From: Catenibacterium sp. co_0103
Lineage (GTDB): Bacteria > Bacillota_I > Bacilli_A > Erysipelotrichales > Coprobacillaceae
Length of the DNA stretch: 15,915 bases
Assembly: GCF_004168205.1 (NCBI RefSeq)
Contig: NZ_RCYB01000050.1
Span: 1 to 15,915 of the forward strand
Direction of reading: 5' to 3'
The notes under the pieces were generated by a model. The model was given only the letters and a program-made list of their open reading frames with translations. It made no database searches and was not told the DNA's origin. The first letter of the stretch is position 1, and the number at the start of each line of letters is the position of its first letter. Position numbers and translations under genes: made by a program. Below are positions 1 through 8,017 of the stretch, in pieces.

Positions 1-1
1 G

Positions 2-47
2 AAAAAAATAAAAAGACCTCTCTGATTTTGAAATCAAAGAGGTTTTT
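2..47 (-). terminator. Bidirectional intrinsic terminator after the methyltransferase gene
   Basis: Positions 16-28 pair with 31-43 (arms beginning ACCTCT and ending AGAGGT, one internal mismatch), closing on a small loop. Read on the minus strand, the hairpin is followed by a run of U residues (A-rich plus-strand stretch 2-14). On the plus strand it is followed by five Ts. It lies about 48 nt past the stop of the minus-strand methyltransferase gene and could also serve a plus-strand gene outside the window. Confidence 0.7.
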
Positions 48-90
48 GGCATTTGTTCGCTTAACTTAATACCATTGCCTGATTGGACCT

Positions 91-1551
91 CTATTTATTT
101 ACCTGAATGATGAAGAAATAAGCCATTGTCTTACCTCTAGGTACATCATAATGTTCTACGAGTGTGAGATAATCTGAATTTAGTCTTAAATTCTTCTCTA
201 CAAGAGATATTTCAGTTGTATAGATAAATACATACCCTTCTGGTAAAACGTGTCTGTGGATACGTTTAAAGAAGTTATCGTAAAGATTCTTTAAAGCACG
301 TGTATCTTTCATCTGTGCATAGGTAGGCATATCAGTAAAGATTTCATCAAACATTTCATTATTTACAAAACGATTGGCATCCTTATTTACAAAGTGAATA
401 GCCTGATTAGCTGCAATCGCATTCTTCTTAGCTGCTTCTAAGCCTTCTCCATAAATATCTAATCCCATTGCAAACTTAACTGGTTTAGCCATACATCTTT
501 CAATAAGTGTAACACCACTACCACAGAATGGATCTAATACACGAGAATGCATGCCCATATATGGTTTAGCTACTTCCATAAGTGTTGCTGCTACATAAGG
601 CTGCATTGAATTAGAAATAATTTCACGTCTATAATTAAAGCGAGGATTGTCTAATGAACTCAACTTTAAGTAAACATTCACTGTTCCTGGCTTTAATTCT
701 CTAATAAGTATTTCAATATCATAATCAGATGTTACATTCTGAAGATGTGAAGGCATTTCTTCAATGAGTTCTTGAACTACATCATTGATAACAGCTGATT
801 TCTTTTCTCTCATTTGATCAACCAAACGATAATAGAAACATCCTTCTGCATCATATAAACGATGTAGTACGTCTACCAAATTACTTTGCGCAATACGTTT
901 ACCAATTAAATGTCCATCCTGAGCAAGTCCTGAACAGCCTGATAATGGGAAAATCATTTCTCTATAATTACGTAAGCCTAGAAGGTCATAAATAGCCTTT
1001 GTACGCACTAAAACGCCCTGTCCGACTGGTTTATAACGTAAATGCTTCACCTGTTCAAAAAGTGTATATTGATAATAAGGAAGTGTTGTAAGAATAACAT
1101 CGACTTCTTTATGCAATAAACGGATTGATTTCTTCTTATGATAAGAATAAGAACGAATCATCGGATTTAATACCTTTAATTGTGCTTTGATATGCTTGCT
1201 GTCTACTACTTCTGAATTCATGAGTTCATTCTGTATTTCCTGTAATTCCTTAATATAAGGCTTACAATCATAATGACTCATACCTTTTAAATAAGCATCT
1301 TTTACAAAATCCTTTTCTTCATTCTTATAAGCATCTAAAAGAACAGAAGCCATCATAGAATTTTTAGTATATCCTAGTAGTAATGCCGCATTTTTTCTTA
1401 CTTTAGGATCTTCATAAGATAAACAATCACATAATTTTTCTACAATAGGGCCATCTAATGTATCAGCAGCTGACATTGATCCTTTTAATTTTATTAGATT
1501 TTGACGCAGATCAATGTCTGCGAGAATATTCTTTACAACATTTTTTTCCAT
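91..1551 (-). CDS. HEAT-repeat-fused SAM-dependent RNA methyltransferase (RlmL/Trm11/Trm14-like, UPF0020 fold)
   Basis: This 486-aa protein is predicted to transfer a methyl group from S-adenosylmethionine, most likely to a base in rRNA or tRNA. Residues about 35-110 resemble HEAT repeats (DPKVRKNAALLLGY). The middle may be a substrate-recognition region. The C-terminal third is a Rossmann methyltransferase with motif I VLDPFCGSG (338-346) and acidic motif II GLDIY (D365). The position of the usual N/D-P-P-Y/F catalytic motif reads DMPT (407-410), which keeps the Asp and second Pro but not the aromatic residue. The family is clear; the exact RNA target cannot be read from sequence. A GTG nine bases upstream (1560) is rejected as the start because it lies inside the Shine-Dalgarno GAGGTG (1563-1558), six bases before ATG 1551. 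The gene follows the suf-operon terminator and has its own promoter. Confidence 0.8.
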   Translation of the reverse strand: MEKNVVKNILADIDLRQNLIKLKGSMSAADTLDGPIVEKLCDCLSYEDPKVRKNAALLLGYTKNSMMASVLLDAYKNEEKDFVKDAYLKGMSHYDCKPYIKELQEIQNELMNSEVVDSKHIKAQLKVLNPMIRSYSYHKKKSIRLLHKEVDVILTTLPYYQYTLFEQVKHLRYKPVGQGVLVRTKAIYDLLGLRNYREMIFPLSGCSGLAQDGHLIGKRIAQSNLVDVLHRLYDAEGCFYYRLVDQMREKKSAVINDVVQELIEEMPSHLQNVTSDYDIEILIRELKPGTVNVYLKLSSLDNPRFNYRREIISNSMQPYVAATLMEVAKPYMGMHSRVLDPFCGSGVTLIERCMAKPVKFAMGLDIYGEGLEAAKKNAIAANQAIHFVNKDANRFVNNEMFDEIFTDMPTYAQMKDTRALKNLYDNFFKRIHRHVLPEGYVFIYTTEISLVEKNLRLNSDYLTLVEHYDVPRGKTMAYFFIIQVNK

Positions 1552-1575
1552 ATAAAACACCTCATAATCATATCT

Positions 1576-1584
1576 ATTATATCA
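1576..1584 (-). promoter_or_regulatory. Extended -10 promoter of the methyltransferase gene
   Basis: On the minus strand TGATATAAT gives a perfect -10 TATAAT (1581-1576) with an upstream TG in the extended -10 position. The -35 region is poor (TAGTAA at 17-bp spacing, three of six matches). The predicted +1 near 1569 is only about six bases upstream of the Shine-Dalgarno sequence, giving a leader of about 18 nt. It sits between the suf-operon terminator and the gene, so the gene should be transcribed independently. Confidence 0.65.
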
Positions 1585-1605
1585 AATTTATCCCTTTGTT
1601 ACTAT

Positions 1606-1628
1606 AAAAAAAGTGCCTTAGAAGACAC
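1606..1628 (-). terminator. Intrinsic terminator overlapping the last stop codon of the suf operon
   Basis: In the minus-strand RNA GUGUCU (1628-1623) pairs with AGGCAC (1618-1613), including one G-U pair, around the loop UCUA, and is followed by seven U (1612-1606). The stop codon of the cyclo-ligase gene (1620-1618) lies inside the hairpin. On the plus strand the same stem has an A-C mismatch, so the signal is oriented to the minus strand. Confidence 0.7.
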
Positions 1629-2151
1629 CTTTTTGTGTAATTATGTAACTAAGCGGGACATCAAGAGAGTGAGGATGAGTATTTTCTACTTCCTGGAAAT
1701 CAAATGCTAAACCAACCGCCAGGGCATTTGTCTTTTTTAAACAACGATCATAAAAACCTCGGCCATAGCCAATACGATTATGATTTGCATCAAACATAAG
1801 TAATGGCACTACAATCACATCTAAATCTTTAACATCCATATGCTCATTAGTAGAAGGTTCCAATATATGAAAAGCACCCTCTTTTAAATCATCCATAGTA
1901 TATATTCTTTGGAAATCTAATTCATCCCCTACACATTTTGGTACATAGATTTCCTTTTCTAATATATATTTCTCAATTAAATGAAGTGTATCCACTTCAT
2001 GACGATAAGACATATAAAACCCTATTCTTTTCGCATTCTTAAATGCAGGCATTTCTTCTAAATAAGACGCAATTCTTTTTGAATAAGAAAGAAACGTCTC
2101 TTCTTCTAAAGCGAGACGTTTCTTAATCATCTGTTCTCTATCCAATAGCAT
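1618..2151 (-). CDS. 5-formyltetrahydrofolate cyclo-ligase (MTHFS)
   Basis: This enzyme converts 5-formyltetrahydrofolate to 5,10-methenyltetrahydrofolate using ATP, returning a dead-end folate to one-carbon metabolism in the cytosol. The protein is about 177 aa, normal for the family. It carries the signature [11 protein letters not shown] (residues 126-136), a variant of the family's GYGGGYYDR, and an N-terminal basic helix ([11 protein letters not shown]) matching the usual start region. ATG 2151 was chosen over a TTG at 2166 because it places the basic helix at the usual distance from the N terminus. The ribosome-binding site is weak, and the gene overlaps the end of sufB by 14 bp, so it probably relies on translational coupling. 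It is the last gene of the suf operon; a folate enzyme there is unexpected but may simply be co-transcribed. Confidence 0.88.
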   Translation of the reverse strand: MLLDREQMIKKRLALEEETFLSYSKRIASYLEEMPAFKNAKRIGFYMSYRHEVDTLHLIEKYILEKEIYVPKCVGDELDFQRIYTMDDLKEGAFHILEPSTNEHMDVKDLDVIVVPLLMFDANHNRIGYGRGFYDRCLKKTNALAVGLAFDFQEVENTHPHSLDVPLSYIITQKGVF

Positions 2152-3544
2152 CTTCTGACATATCAAGCTTAATAAGCTGATTTAATTCAACAGCATATTC
2201 CATAGGTAATTCTCTGCTGAATGGTTCAATGAAGCCCATAACAATCATCTCTGTTGCCTGCGCTTTAGTGAGACCTCTGCTCATTAAGTAGAAGAGCTGA
2301 TCTTCTGATACTTTAGATACAGTGGCTTCATGTTCAATAATAGAATCATTATTGGCCATGATATTTGTAGGTACTGTATCACTTGTAGAAATCTTATCTA
2401 GAATTAATGTATCACATTCTACCTTGCTCTTACAGTCATACGCATTCTTGTTATGACGGACAAGTCCTCTATAGTTTGTCTTACCACCATTTCTCGCAAT
2501 AGATTTAGAAATGATCTGACTTGATGTATGAGGTGCTGCATGAATCATCTTAGCCCCAGAATCAATGATCTGACCTTTATCTCCTACCGCAATAGTAATA
2601 ACTGTACCCTTGGCTCTTTCTCCTGCAAGAACACAGCAAGGATATTTCATAGTAACAAGTGAACCGATGTTACCATCTACCCATTCCATTGATCCACCTT
2701 CCATAACTTTTGCACGCTGTGTAACTAAGTTATAGATATTCTTAGACCAGTTCTGGATTGTTGTATAACGACAATGTGCATTCTTGCCGACAATAATTTC
2801 TACAACACCAGCATGAAGTGAATCTTTAGAATATGAAGGTGCTGTACATCCTTCTACATAATGGATATCTGATCCTTCATCTACAATAATTAAGGTTCTT
2901 TCAAACTGTGCCATACGTTCAGAGTTGATTCTAAAATATGATTGTAATGGCTTATCTAATTTAGTATGAGGTGGTACATAAATAAATGATCCTCCTGACC
3001 AGACAGCCCCATTTAATGCAGAGAACTTGTTATCGTAATATGGAATAACAGTATCAAAATACTTCTTGAAGATTTCTGGATATTGTTTTAATCCAGAATC
3101 AATATCTAAGAAGATAACACCCTTCTCTTTGACTTCTTCAAGCATATTATGATAAACAACTTCAGATTCATATTGAGCACTTGCCCCTGCTAAGAACTTC
3201 TGTTCTGCTTCAGGAATACCTAAACGATCAAATGTATTCTTAATTGTTTCTGGTACTTCTTCCCATTTATCTGTTTTAGTATCTGATGGACGATTATAGT
3301 ATGTATAATCATCAAAATCCATCTTAGATAAATCAACACCCCACTTAGGCATTGGCATCTTTAAGAACTGTTTTAATGACTTGATACGGTATTCAGTCAT
3401 CCATTCGGGTTCTTCTTTAATGGCTGATATTTCTCTAACGATATCTTCATTTAACCCTTTAGGTGTCTTGAAGACAGATACATCCTCATCAGGATGATCT
3501 TCTATCACTTCAGCTTGTGGAATATTAAGATTCTCAATAGCCAT
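2138..3544 (-). CDS. sufB: Fe-S cluster assembly scaffold SufB
   Basis: SufB is the core scaffold on which [4Fe-4S] clusters are assembled in the SufBCD complex. The 468-aa length is typical. Visible features are the [18 protein letters not shown] segment (170-187) in the beta-helix, the cysteine of VECDTLIL (C377) aligning with the essential E. coli SufB Cys405, and the EHE triad (404-406) matching the E. coli Glu432-His433-Glu434 region. The C-terminal [12 protein letters not shown] helix is the SufC-binding type. An open frame extends 20 codons further upstream into sufU, but ATG 3544 is preferred: it has the Shine-Dalgarno AGGA six bases upstream and begins the family-like N terminus MAIENLN. 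It overlaps the sufU stop region by only a few bases at TAGAGATG. Confidence 0.97.
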   Translation of the reverse strand: MAIENLNIPQAEVIEDHPDEDVSVFKTPKGLNEDIVREISAIKEEPEWMTEYRIKSLKQFLKMPMPKWGVDLSKMDFDDYTYYNRPSDTKTDKWEEVPETIKNTFDRLGIPEAEQKFLAGASAQYESEVVYHNMLEEVKEKGVIFLDIDSGLKQYPEIFKKYFDTVIPYYDNKFSALNGAVWSGGSFIYVPPHTKLDKPLQSYFRINSERMAQFERTLIIVDEGSDIHYVEGCTAPSYSKDSLHAGVVEIIVGKNAHCRYTTIQNWSKNIYNLVTQRAKVMEGGSMEWVDGNIGSLVTMKYPCCVLAGERAKGTVITIAVGDKGQIIDSGAKMIHAAPHTSSQIISKSIARNGGKTNYRGLVRHNKNAYDCKSKVECDTLILDKISTSDTVPTNIMANNDSIIEHEATVSKVSEDQLFYLMSRGLTKAQATEMIVMGFIEPFSRELPMEYAVELNQLIKLDMSEDAIG

Positions 3545-3546
3545 CT

Positions 3547-3984
3547 CTATTCCTCGCTTCCTTCTAATAATTTTAAGAATCCAGTCCAGCCTAGAGTCGC
3601 ACACTTAATACGATTGGCCTGCTTATGCGTATTCTTAAACGCAATCGCTTCTTCAAGAAGTTCTGGATCATATTCTTTTTCATAAATCATATGCATATAG
3701 TTATCTACAATATGCATTGCTTCTTCTTTTGTCTTTCCTTTAACTAGTTCAGTCATGATAGAAGTAGATGCCGTACAAATAGCACATGCTTCACCATCAA
3801 AACGTACATCTTCCACTACATCACCATTAAACTTAGCCTGGACATCAATATCATCAATACATGTACTTGAATCCATATTGACTTTCTGATATGAATCATC
3901 ATCTACAAGTCCATGGTTTCTAGGATTCTGATAATGGTCCATAATAATTTCTCTCATGATCATTGGATCATCCAAAGAATGCAT
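3547..3984 (-). CDS. sufU: SufU, zinc-dependent sulfurtransferase partner of SufS
   Basis: SufU accepts persulfide sulfur from SufS in Firmicutes SUF systems. The protein is 145 aa, normal size, and begins with the family-like [12 protein letters not shown] segment (14-25). The zinc ligands known from Bacillus SufU are all present: C42 and D44 in TCIDD, C67 in GEAC, and C128 in IKCATLGW. The usual Gly of the CGD motif is Ile here, and an extra cysteine (C70) lies three residues after C67. The start is the least certain in the operon. ATG 3984 is twelve bases after a strong AAAGGAG; the in-frame TTG directly before it (3987) is better spaced. Longer in-frame starts lie inside sufS and are unlikely. 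The gene overlaps sufS by 17 bp, suggesting translational coupling of the donor-acceptor pair. Confidence 0.93.
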   Translation of the reverse strand: MHSLDDPMIMREIIMDHYQNPRNHGLVDDDSYQKVNMDSSTCIDDIDVQAKFNGDVVEDVRFDGEACAICTASTSIMTELVKGKTKEEAMHIVDNYMHMIYEKEYDPELLEEAIAFKNTHKQANRIKCATLGWTGFLKLLEGSEE

Positions 3985-5200
3985 CAAGGAAATCATCTCC
4001 TTTCTTACATGCTTCAATAAACTGATCAATTTCTTCTTCAGTGTTATAGAAATAGAAAGAGACACGACAAGTTGTTCTTACTTTTAAGAACTCGTCTAGA
4101 ATCTTTGCACAATGTTCACCAGCTCTTACTGCAATACCATAAGTATTAAATAAGCTGGCTGCATCCTGTGCAAATACATCTTTAATATTAAAAGCAATAG
4201 CCCCTTCTGAGTTTGGATTATATACAGTGACATTATCCAACTGAGACATCTTCTCAATCGCATAATGACGTAATTCTAATTCTCTTTGACGGATATTTTC
4301 CATACCGATGCTCTGTAAGTATTTAACAGCTGCACCTAAGCCAATCACACCTTCAATATGAGGTGTACCTGCTTCAAATTTATAAGGCGATTCCTTTAGT
4401 GTGACAAGTCCACAGCTGTTATAGCGTGAATTAGATCCTCCACCAAAACGTGTAGGCTTTGTTTCTTCTAATAACTCATATTTGCCATAAAGAACACCAA
4501 CACCTGTAGGGCCACACATCTTATGACCTGAGAAAGCTAAGAAGTCCACATCATCACGTACAACATCTGTGACAATATGCGGTACACTCTGTGCCCCATC
4601 TGCCACTACAATAATACCTTTAGAATGCGCATATTCTGTGACTTCCTTGATAGGTACTTCATAACCTAATACATTTGTCACAATCGCAAGTGAAATAATC
4701 TTTGTATTCTCTGTTACAGCCTTCTTGACATTTTCTAATGTCATACGACCTTCTTCATCTAGTTCAATATATTTCACAACAGCACCTGTTTCCTCAGCTA
4801 CATCAAACCAAGGCAATGTATTAGAGGCATGTTCTGCCACATTCAAAAGGATTTCATCACCTGCTTTTAAATGTGTTTTGGCATAACCATTCGCAATTAA
4901 GTTAAGTGAATCTGTTGACCCACTTGTAAATACAACTTCCTCTTTTCTTTTAGCATGAATAAAATGCTGAACTACTTCTCTCGCTTCTTCATAAGCGATA
5001 TCCACCTGATGAGATAAATCATAATCTCCACGATGAGCATTTCCTGAGTAGCTAGATAAATATTCACATACTGCATCAATCACACATTGAGGCTTTAATG
5101 TAGTCGCACCATTATCAAAATAAATCAGTGGCTTGCCATGCATTAATGTCTTTCCATCCAACATTGGAAAGTCTTTTCTTGTATCCTTACAATTCACCAT
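3968..5200 (-). CDS. sufS: Cysteine desulfurase SufS
   Basis: SufS is a PLP-dependent class V aminotransferase-fold enzyme that removes sulfur from L-cysteine, giving alanine and an enzyme persulfide used for Fe-S cluster assembly. The 410-aa chain has the PLP-binding lysine in SGHK (K227), the PLP-contacting DGAQSVPH (D201), the cofactor-stacking H124 and the catalytic cysteine in RAGEHC (C364). The short active-site loop around the Cys is the SufS (group II) type, which works with SufU. ATG 5200 starts two bases after the sufD stop, with GGTAGGTG just upstream serving as the ribosome site inside the sufD coding end. Confidence 0.97.
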   Translation of the reverse strand: MVNCKDTRKDFPMLDGKTLMHGKPLIYFDNGATTLKPQCVIDAVCEYLSSYSGNAHRGDYDLSHQVDIAYEEAREVVQHFIHAKRKEEVVFTSGSTDSLNLIANGYAKTHLKAGDEILLNVAEHASNTLPWFDVAEETGAVVKYIELDEEGRMTLENVKKAVTENTKIISLAIVTNVLGYEVPIKEVTEYAHSKGIIVVADGAQSVPHIVTDVVRDDVDFLAFSGHKMCGPTGVGVLYGKYELLEETKPTRFGGGSNSRYNSCGLVTLKESPYKFEAGTPHIEGVIGLGAAVKYLQSIGMENIRQRELELRHYAIEKMSQLDNVTVYNPNSEGAIAFNIKDVFAQDAASLFNTYGIAVRAGEHCAKILDEFLKVRTTCRVSFYFYNTEEEIDQFIEACKKGDDFLDAFFG

Positions 5201-5202
5201 AA

Positions 5203-6084
5203 CTAAGCACCTACCTTTGATAACGCCAATTCAAAACGTTCCTTAATCATCTTATTATCTACAACTTCGACTACTGGCATTAAATAACCATAAGTAATCA
5301 ACTGCATAGCCTGACGTTTAGTCAAACCACGAGACTGTAAATAATAAAGATGTTCTTCATCCATCTTCCCTACACCAGCTGCATGAGAAGCCTGGACATC
5401 GTATTCATCAATATATAAGAATGGATTTGCACTTGCATAACATTTTGGATCAAAGACAATGATCTTATTTGTCTGATGTGATGCTGAACCATTCTGTCCA
5501 TTTGTAATTGTACCAATACCATCAATCACAAGATGTGCTTCATCTTTCGCAACACCATAGTTATCCATGATACCAGTAGTATGTGGTGCATTATGTTTTA
5601 TATGCACCTTATAATGTTTCTTTTCTTTATCCTTTGATAAAGCTGCCATTCTTAATCTGACATCTGCCCCTTCACCATCTAATTCAAATGTATAAGAGGC
5701 TTCAATAGAAGCATCAGATAATTCAGAATAGCCAAGCTGAAGCATACTATCATGAGAAGAATGTCCTTCATCTAGATAAGTATTCTTTACTGTTCCTTCA
5801 TTTTCATTAAAGAAATTAACATGTGAATAAGCACCGTTAGTAAATGTACGATTTAATACACCATTTTCTTCAACATGTCTTGTTTCAATCACTTCTGCAT
5901 GGACATTGTCTTCAAATACATAATGTAGTGACATTTCATTCTTTACATCTACCACTACATGAAGCTGAATGGGTTCTCCATACTTGAATGTGATTGTTGT
6001 ATCATTCACAACAACTTCTTTAGGAAGATTATCTTCTGTTACCTTCCCATCCACAAAATGAATATAGTGTTCAAAACTATACAT
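5203..6084 (-). CDS. sufD: SufD-like Fe-S assembly protein, short form
   Basis: SufD pairs with SufB in the SufBC2D complex and is needed for iron entry and complex stability. This protein is 293 aa, clearly shorter than the roughly 420-440 aa of E. coli and Bacillus SufD. It retains the beta-helix core and the C-terminal SufC-contact region (MDEEHLYYLQSRGL, 241-254). The conserved histidine of the ASHAAGVG segment (H234) matches E. coli SufD His360, while the neighbouring E. coli Cys358 position is Ala. The missing part is the N-terminal helical domain; short SufD proteins of this kind are my recollection for related anaerobes, not shown here. ATG 6084 overlaps the sufC end by 8 bp, with AAGGTG seven bases upstream. 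Confidence 0.9.
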   Translation of the reverse strand: MYSFEHYIHFVDGKVTEDNLPKEVVVNDTTITFKYGEPIQLHVVVDVKNEMSLHYVFEDNVHAEVIETRHVEENGVLNRTFTNGAYSHVNFFNENEGTVKNTYLDEGHSSHDSMLQLGYSELSDASIEASYTFELDGEGADVRLRMAALSKDKEKKHYKVHIKHNAPHTTGIMDNYGVAKDEAHLVIDGIGTITNGQNGSASHQTNKIIVFDPKCYASANPFLYIDEYDVQASHAAGVGKMDEEHLYYLQSRGLTKRQAMQLITYGYLMPVVEVVDNKMIKERFELALSKVGA

Positions 6085-6898
6085 TGCTTGTCACCTTATG
6101 GCCACATACCCCAATAGAAACAACGTCTTCATCTTCTTTTTGGAGTTCAATGCCTAATTCTTTCTTTACCCATTCATATCCTTCATTGTTGATCTTTTCA
6201 ATTAGTTCAAAGCCACCTTCTACCACAATATTTCCATCTACTAATACATGTACATGTGTTGGCTTTACTAATTCATATAATCTTTCATAGTGAGAAACCA
6301 TTACTAGACCAAAGTCTTCATTCTTTTCTCTCATCTCATTGATATTATCAGCGACGATACGTAACGCATCAACATCTAGACCTGAATCAATTTCATCTAA
6401 TAATGCGAATTTAGGTTCTAGTAATTTCATCTGAAGAATTTCATTACGTTTCTTTTCTCCACCTGAGAACCCTTCATTTAAATAACGATGAGCTAAATTA
6501 CCATCCATTTCTAAGTCTTCTGTGGCATGGTCCATAGCCTTAATGAACTGATAAAGACTTAATGGTTTTTCTCTTCTCGCATTCATTGCAGAACGGAGGA
6601 AATCAGAGTTTGTGACACCTGGAATTTCCTGTGGATACTGCATTCCTAAAAATAATCCTTTACGGCTTCTTTCATCTACACTCATAGAAAGAACATCTTC
6701 ACCATCTAATGTGATTGTACCCTGAGTTACTTTATATTTAGGATGACCCATGATTGTACCTAATAATGTTGACTTACCATTCCCATTAGGACCCATCAAT
6801 GCATGTGTTTCTCCTGTATTAGTTGTTAGATTAATTCCCTTCAAAATCTCCTTGTCGCCAATCGCAACATGAAGATCCTTTATACTCAAAACTGACAT
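6077..6898 (-). CDS. sufC: Fe-S assembly ATPase SufC
   Basis: SufC is the ABC-type ATPase that drives conformational change in the SufBC2D scaffold; it is soluble, not a transporter. The 273-aa chain has Walker A GPNGNGKST (36-44), the Q-loop near MQYPQ (86-90), the SufC-specific signature FSGGEKKRNEILQ (144-156), Walker B FALLDE (164-169) and the switch histidine in VSHYE (H203). A C-terminal tail of about 20 residues beyond the common core (KEDEDVVSIGVCGHK region) is a little longer than usual. It is the first gene of the operon. ATG 6898 follows GAGGTGA by eight bases. Its promoter lies in the 153-bp region shared divergently with the secreted-protein gene on the other strand. Confidence 0.97.
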   Translation of the reverse strand: MSVLSIKDLHVAIGDKEILKGINLTTNTGETHALMGPNGNGKSTLLGTIMGHPKYKVTQGTITLDGEDVLSMSVDERSRKGLFLGMQYPQEIPGVTNSDFLRSAMNARREKPLSLYQFIKAMDHATEDLEMDGNLAHRYLNEGFSGGEKKRNEILQMKLLEPKFALLDEIDSGLDVDALRIVADNINEMREKNEDFGLVMVSHYERLYELVKPTHVHVLVDGNIVVEGGFELIEKINNEGYEWVKKELGIELQKEDEDVVSIGVCGHKVTSNV

Positions 6899-6919
6899 CT
6901 TTTTTTCACCTCGAGAATC

Positions 6920-6948
6920 ATTATAAAAGATTAAACGTTCAACCTCAA
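6920..6948 (-). promoter_or_regulatory. Promoter of the suf operon
   Basis: On the minus strand TTGAGG (6948-6943) is separated by 17 bp from a perfect TATAAT (6925-6920). The predicted +1 near 6913 sits directly in front of the Shine-Dalgarno sequence, so the leader is only about 15 nt and has no room for a leader-based control element. A second, weaker candidate lies further upstream: TTCACA (6983-6978) with 18 bp to TATCAT (6959-6954). No IscR- or Fur-like site was recognised. Confidence 0.7.
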
Positions 6949-6983
6949 ATAATATGATAAAGAATTATGTCTTTTTATGTGAA

Positions 6984-7020
6984 ACATGGGTAATTATTTG
7001 AAAAAAATCACCTACCATGT
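6984..7020 (+). promoter_or_regulatory. Inverted repeat bracketing the secreted-protein promoter
   Basis: ACATGGgTA (6984-6992) is mirrored by TACCATGT (7013-7020): eight pairs with one bulged G, separated by 20 bp. The arms enclose the -35 hexamer and touch the first base of the -10, the position expected for a repressor operator. No binding protein is suggested by the sequence, and the repeat could be fortuitous. Confidence 0.35.
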
Positions 7021-7025
7021 ATAAT
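6998..7025 (+). promoter_or_regulatory. Promoter of the tandem PrsA-like genes
   Basis: TTGAAA (6998-7003), 16-bp spacing, and a perfect TATAAT (7020-7025). The predicted start near 7032 gives a leader of about 20 nt, ending in the strong Shine-Dalgarno AAGGAGG (7039-7045), six bases before the ATG. It is divergent from the suf promoter about 50 bp away. Confidence 0.75.
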
Positions 7026-7051
7026 ATATATGTTACGCAAGGAGGGTACGT

Positions 7052-8017
7052 ATGAAAGCCAAAAAAATAGCGGCGCTATGTTTAGCGAGTGTTTTATTAC
7101 TAAGTGGCTGTGGTGGTAAAACTGTAGATGGAAAGAGCGTAGTGGCTTCAACTAGTGAAGGTCATGTTTATGCAGATGATGTTTATGATACATTAATTTC
7201 TACTAGTTCAGGTAAGTCAGCAGCATTCCAGTATGTTCTTGATCAGTTGATCAATAAACAATATCCTATTACAAGTGATATGAAAGATAATGCAAGTGAT
7301 ATGCTTGATAGTGTTAAGAATTCTTATAAGAGCAAATATGGTGAAAATTCTTATGAAAAACAGTTTAAGAGCGATTTAAAGAGTGCTGGTTATACAAGTG
7401 AAAGTGAATATAAGAAGAAGCTTATTTATTCTTTACAGTATGCAGAATTAGTCAAACACTATGTAAAGACACATTATGATACTGTATTTGAAGATTATTA
7501 TAAGGTTGCCACACCTCGTATGATCTCTATGATTAAGATTTCTGTTTCTGATCCTTCTAGTCCTACTGATTCTGAAAAAGAAAAATTAAAAGAAGTGCAG
7601 GAGTTATTAAAGGATGGTAAGAGCTTTGGTGATGTTGCCAAGGATTATTCAGATGATTCTACTACTAAGAGTGCAAAAGGGTCTTTAGGTGTTGTAGATA
7701 CTACAAGTAACTTAACAAATACTTATGGTAGTACAATTAATGAAGCAGCTTTCTCTTTAACTGAAGGACAGACTTCTGATGTATTAACAGGTACTGATGG
7801 TTATTATATCTTAAAGTGTACTTCTACTAGTAAAGAAAAGATTAAGAAGAAATTAAAGAATGTGACTATCCAGTCTCCATTACTTACTTATGATGATTAC
7901 ATCATTTATCGTGCATTCAAGACTTATGATATTGAATATAAAGATGCAAAGATTAAAAAAGCAGTCAATGAAGCTATTAAAGAAGGCTTAAAGTCTAGAG
8001 CTGCAGAAAGGAAGTAA
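7052..8017 (+). CDS. PrsA/SurA-like lipoprotein with a degenerate parvulin (PpiC) domain
   Basis: This is an extracytoplasmic folding-factor-like protein of 321 aa. It starts with a lipoprotein signal peptide (MKAKKIAALCLASVLLLSGC) ending in the lipobox LSGC, so C20 should be lipidated and the protein anchored on the outer face of the membrane. Residues about 30-150 form the helical SurA/PrsA-type chaperone region. Residues about 154-257 resemble the parvulin prolyl isomerase domain (FGDVAKDYSDDSTTKSAKGSLG, then NEAAFSLTEGQTSDVL). Both histidines of active parvulins appear lost: the SHIL position reads ISMIKI, and the YGYHI position reads DGYYI. It may therefore act as a holdase chaperone rather than an isomerase. 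PrsA-like by architecture; the substrate is unknown. The stop overlaps the next start (TAATG). Confidence 0.85.
   Translation: MKAKKIAALCLASVLLLSGCGGKTVDGKSVVASTSEGHVYADDVYDTLISTSSGKSAAFQYVLDQLINKQYPITSDMKDNASDMLDSVKNSYKSKYGENSYEKQFKSDLKSAGYTSESEYKKKLIYSLQYAELVKHYVKTHYDTVFEDYYKVATPRMISMIKISVSDPSSPTDSEKEKLKEVQELLKDGKSFGDVAKDYSDDSTTKSAKGSLGVVDTTSNLTNTYGSTINEAAFSLTEGQTSDVLTGTDGYYILKCTSTSKEKIKKKLKNVTIQSPLLTYDDYIIYRAFKTYDIEYKDAKIKKAVNEAIKEGLKSRAAERK

Noticed and set aside
1558..1560. GTG as the methyltransferase start codon
   Set aside because: The GTG is part of the Shine-Dalgarno GAGGTG for ATG 1551.
1501..1710. Open frame on the plus strand across the methyltransferase start and cyclo-ligase end
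   Set aside because: It crosses a terminator and a promoter of well-supported minus-strand genes and encodes no recognisable protein.
3494..3685. Plus-strand open frame over the sufU/sufB junction
   Set aside because: Antisense shadow of two strongly conserved coding ends.
6084..6290. Plus-strand open frame antisense to the end of sufC
   Set aside because: Low-complexity serine-rich translation opposite a conserved ATPase; no promoter or ribosome site.
6899..7051. A riboswitch or Fe-S-responsive RNA leader upstream of sufC
   Set aside because: The best promoter leaves a leader of only about 15 nt, and no structured conserved element could be found in the 153-bp intergenic region.
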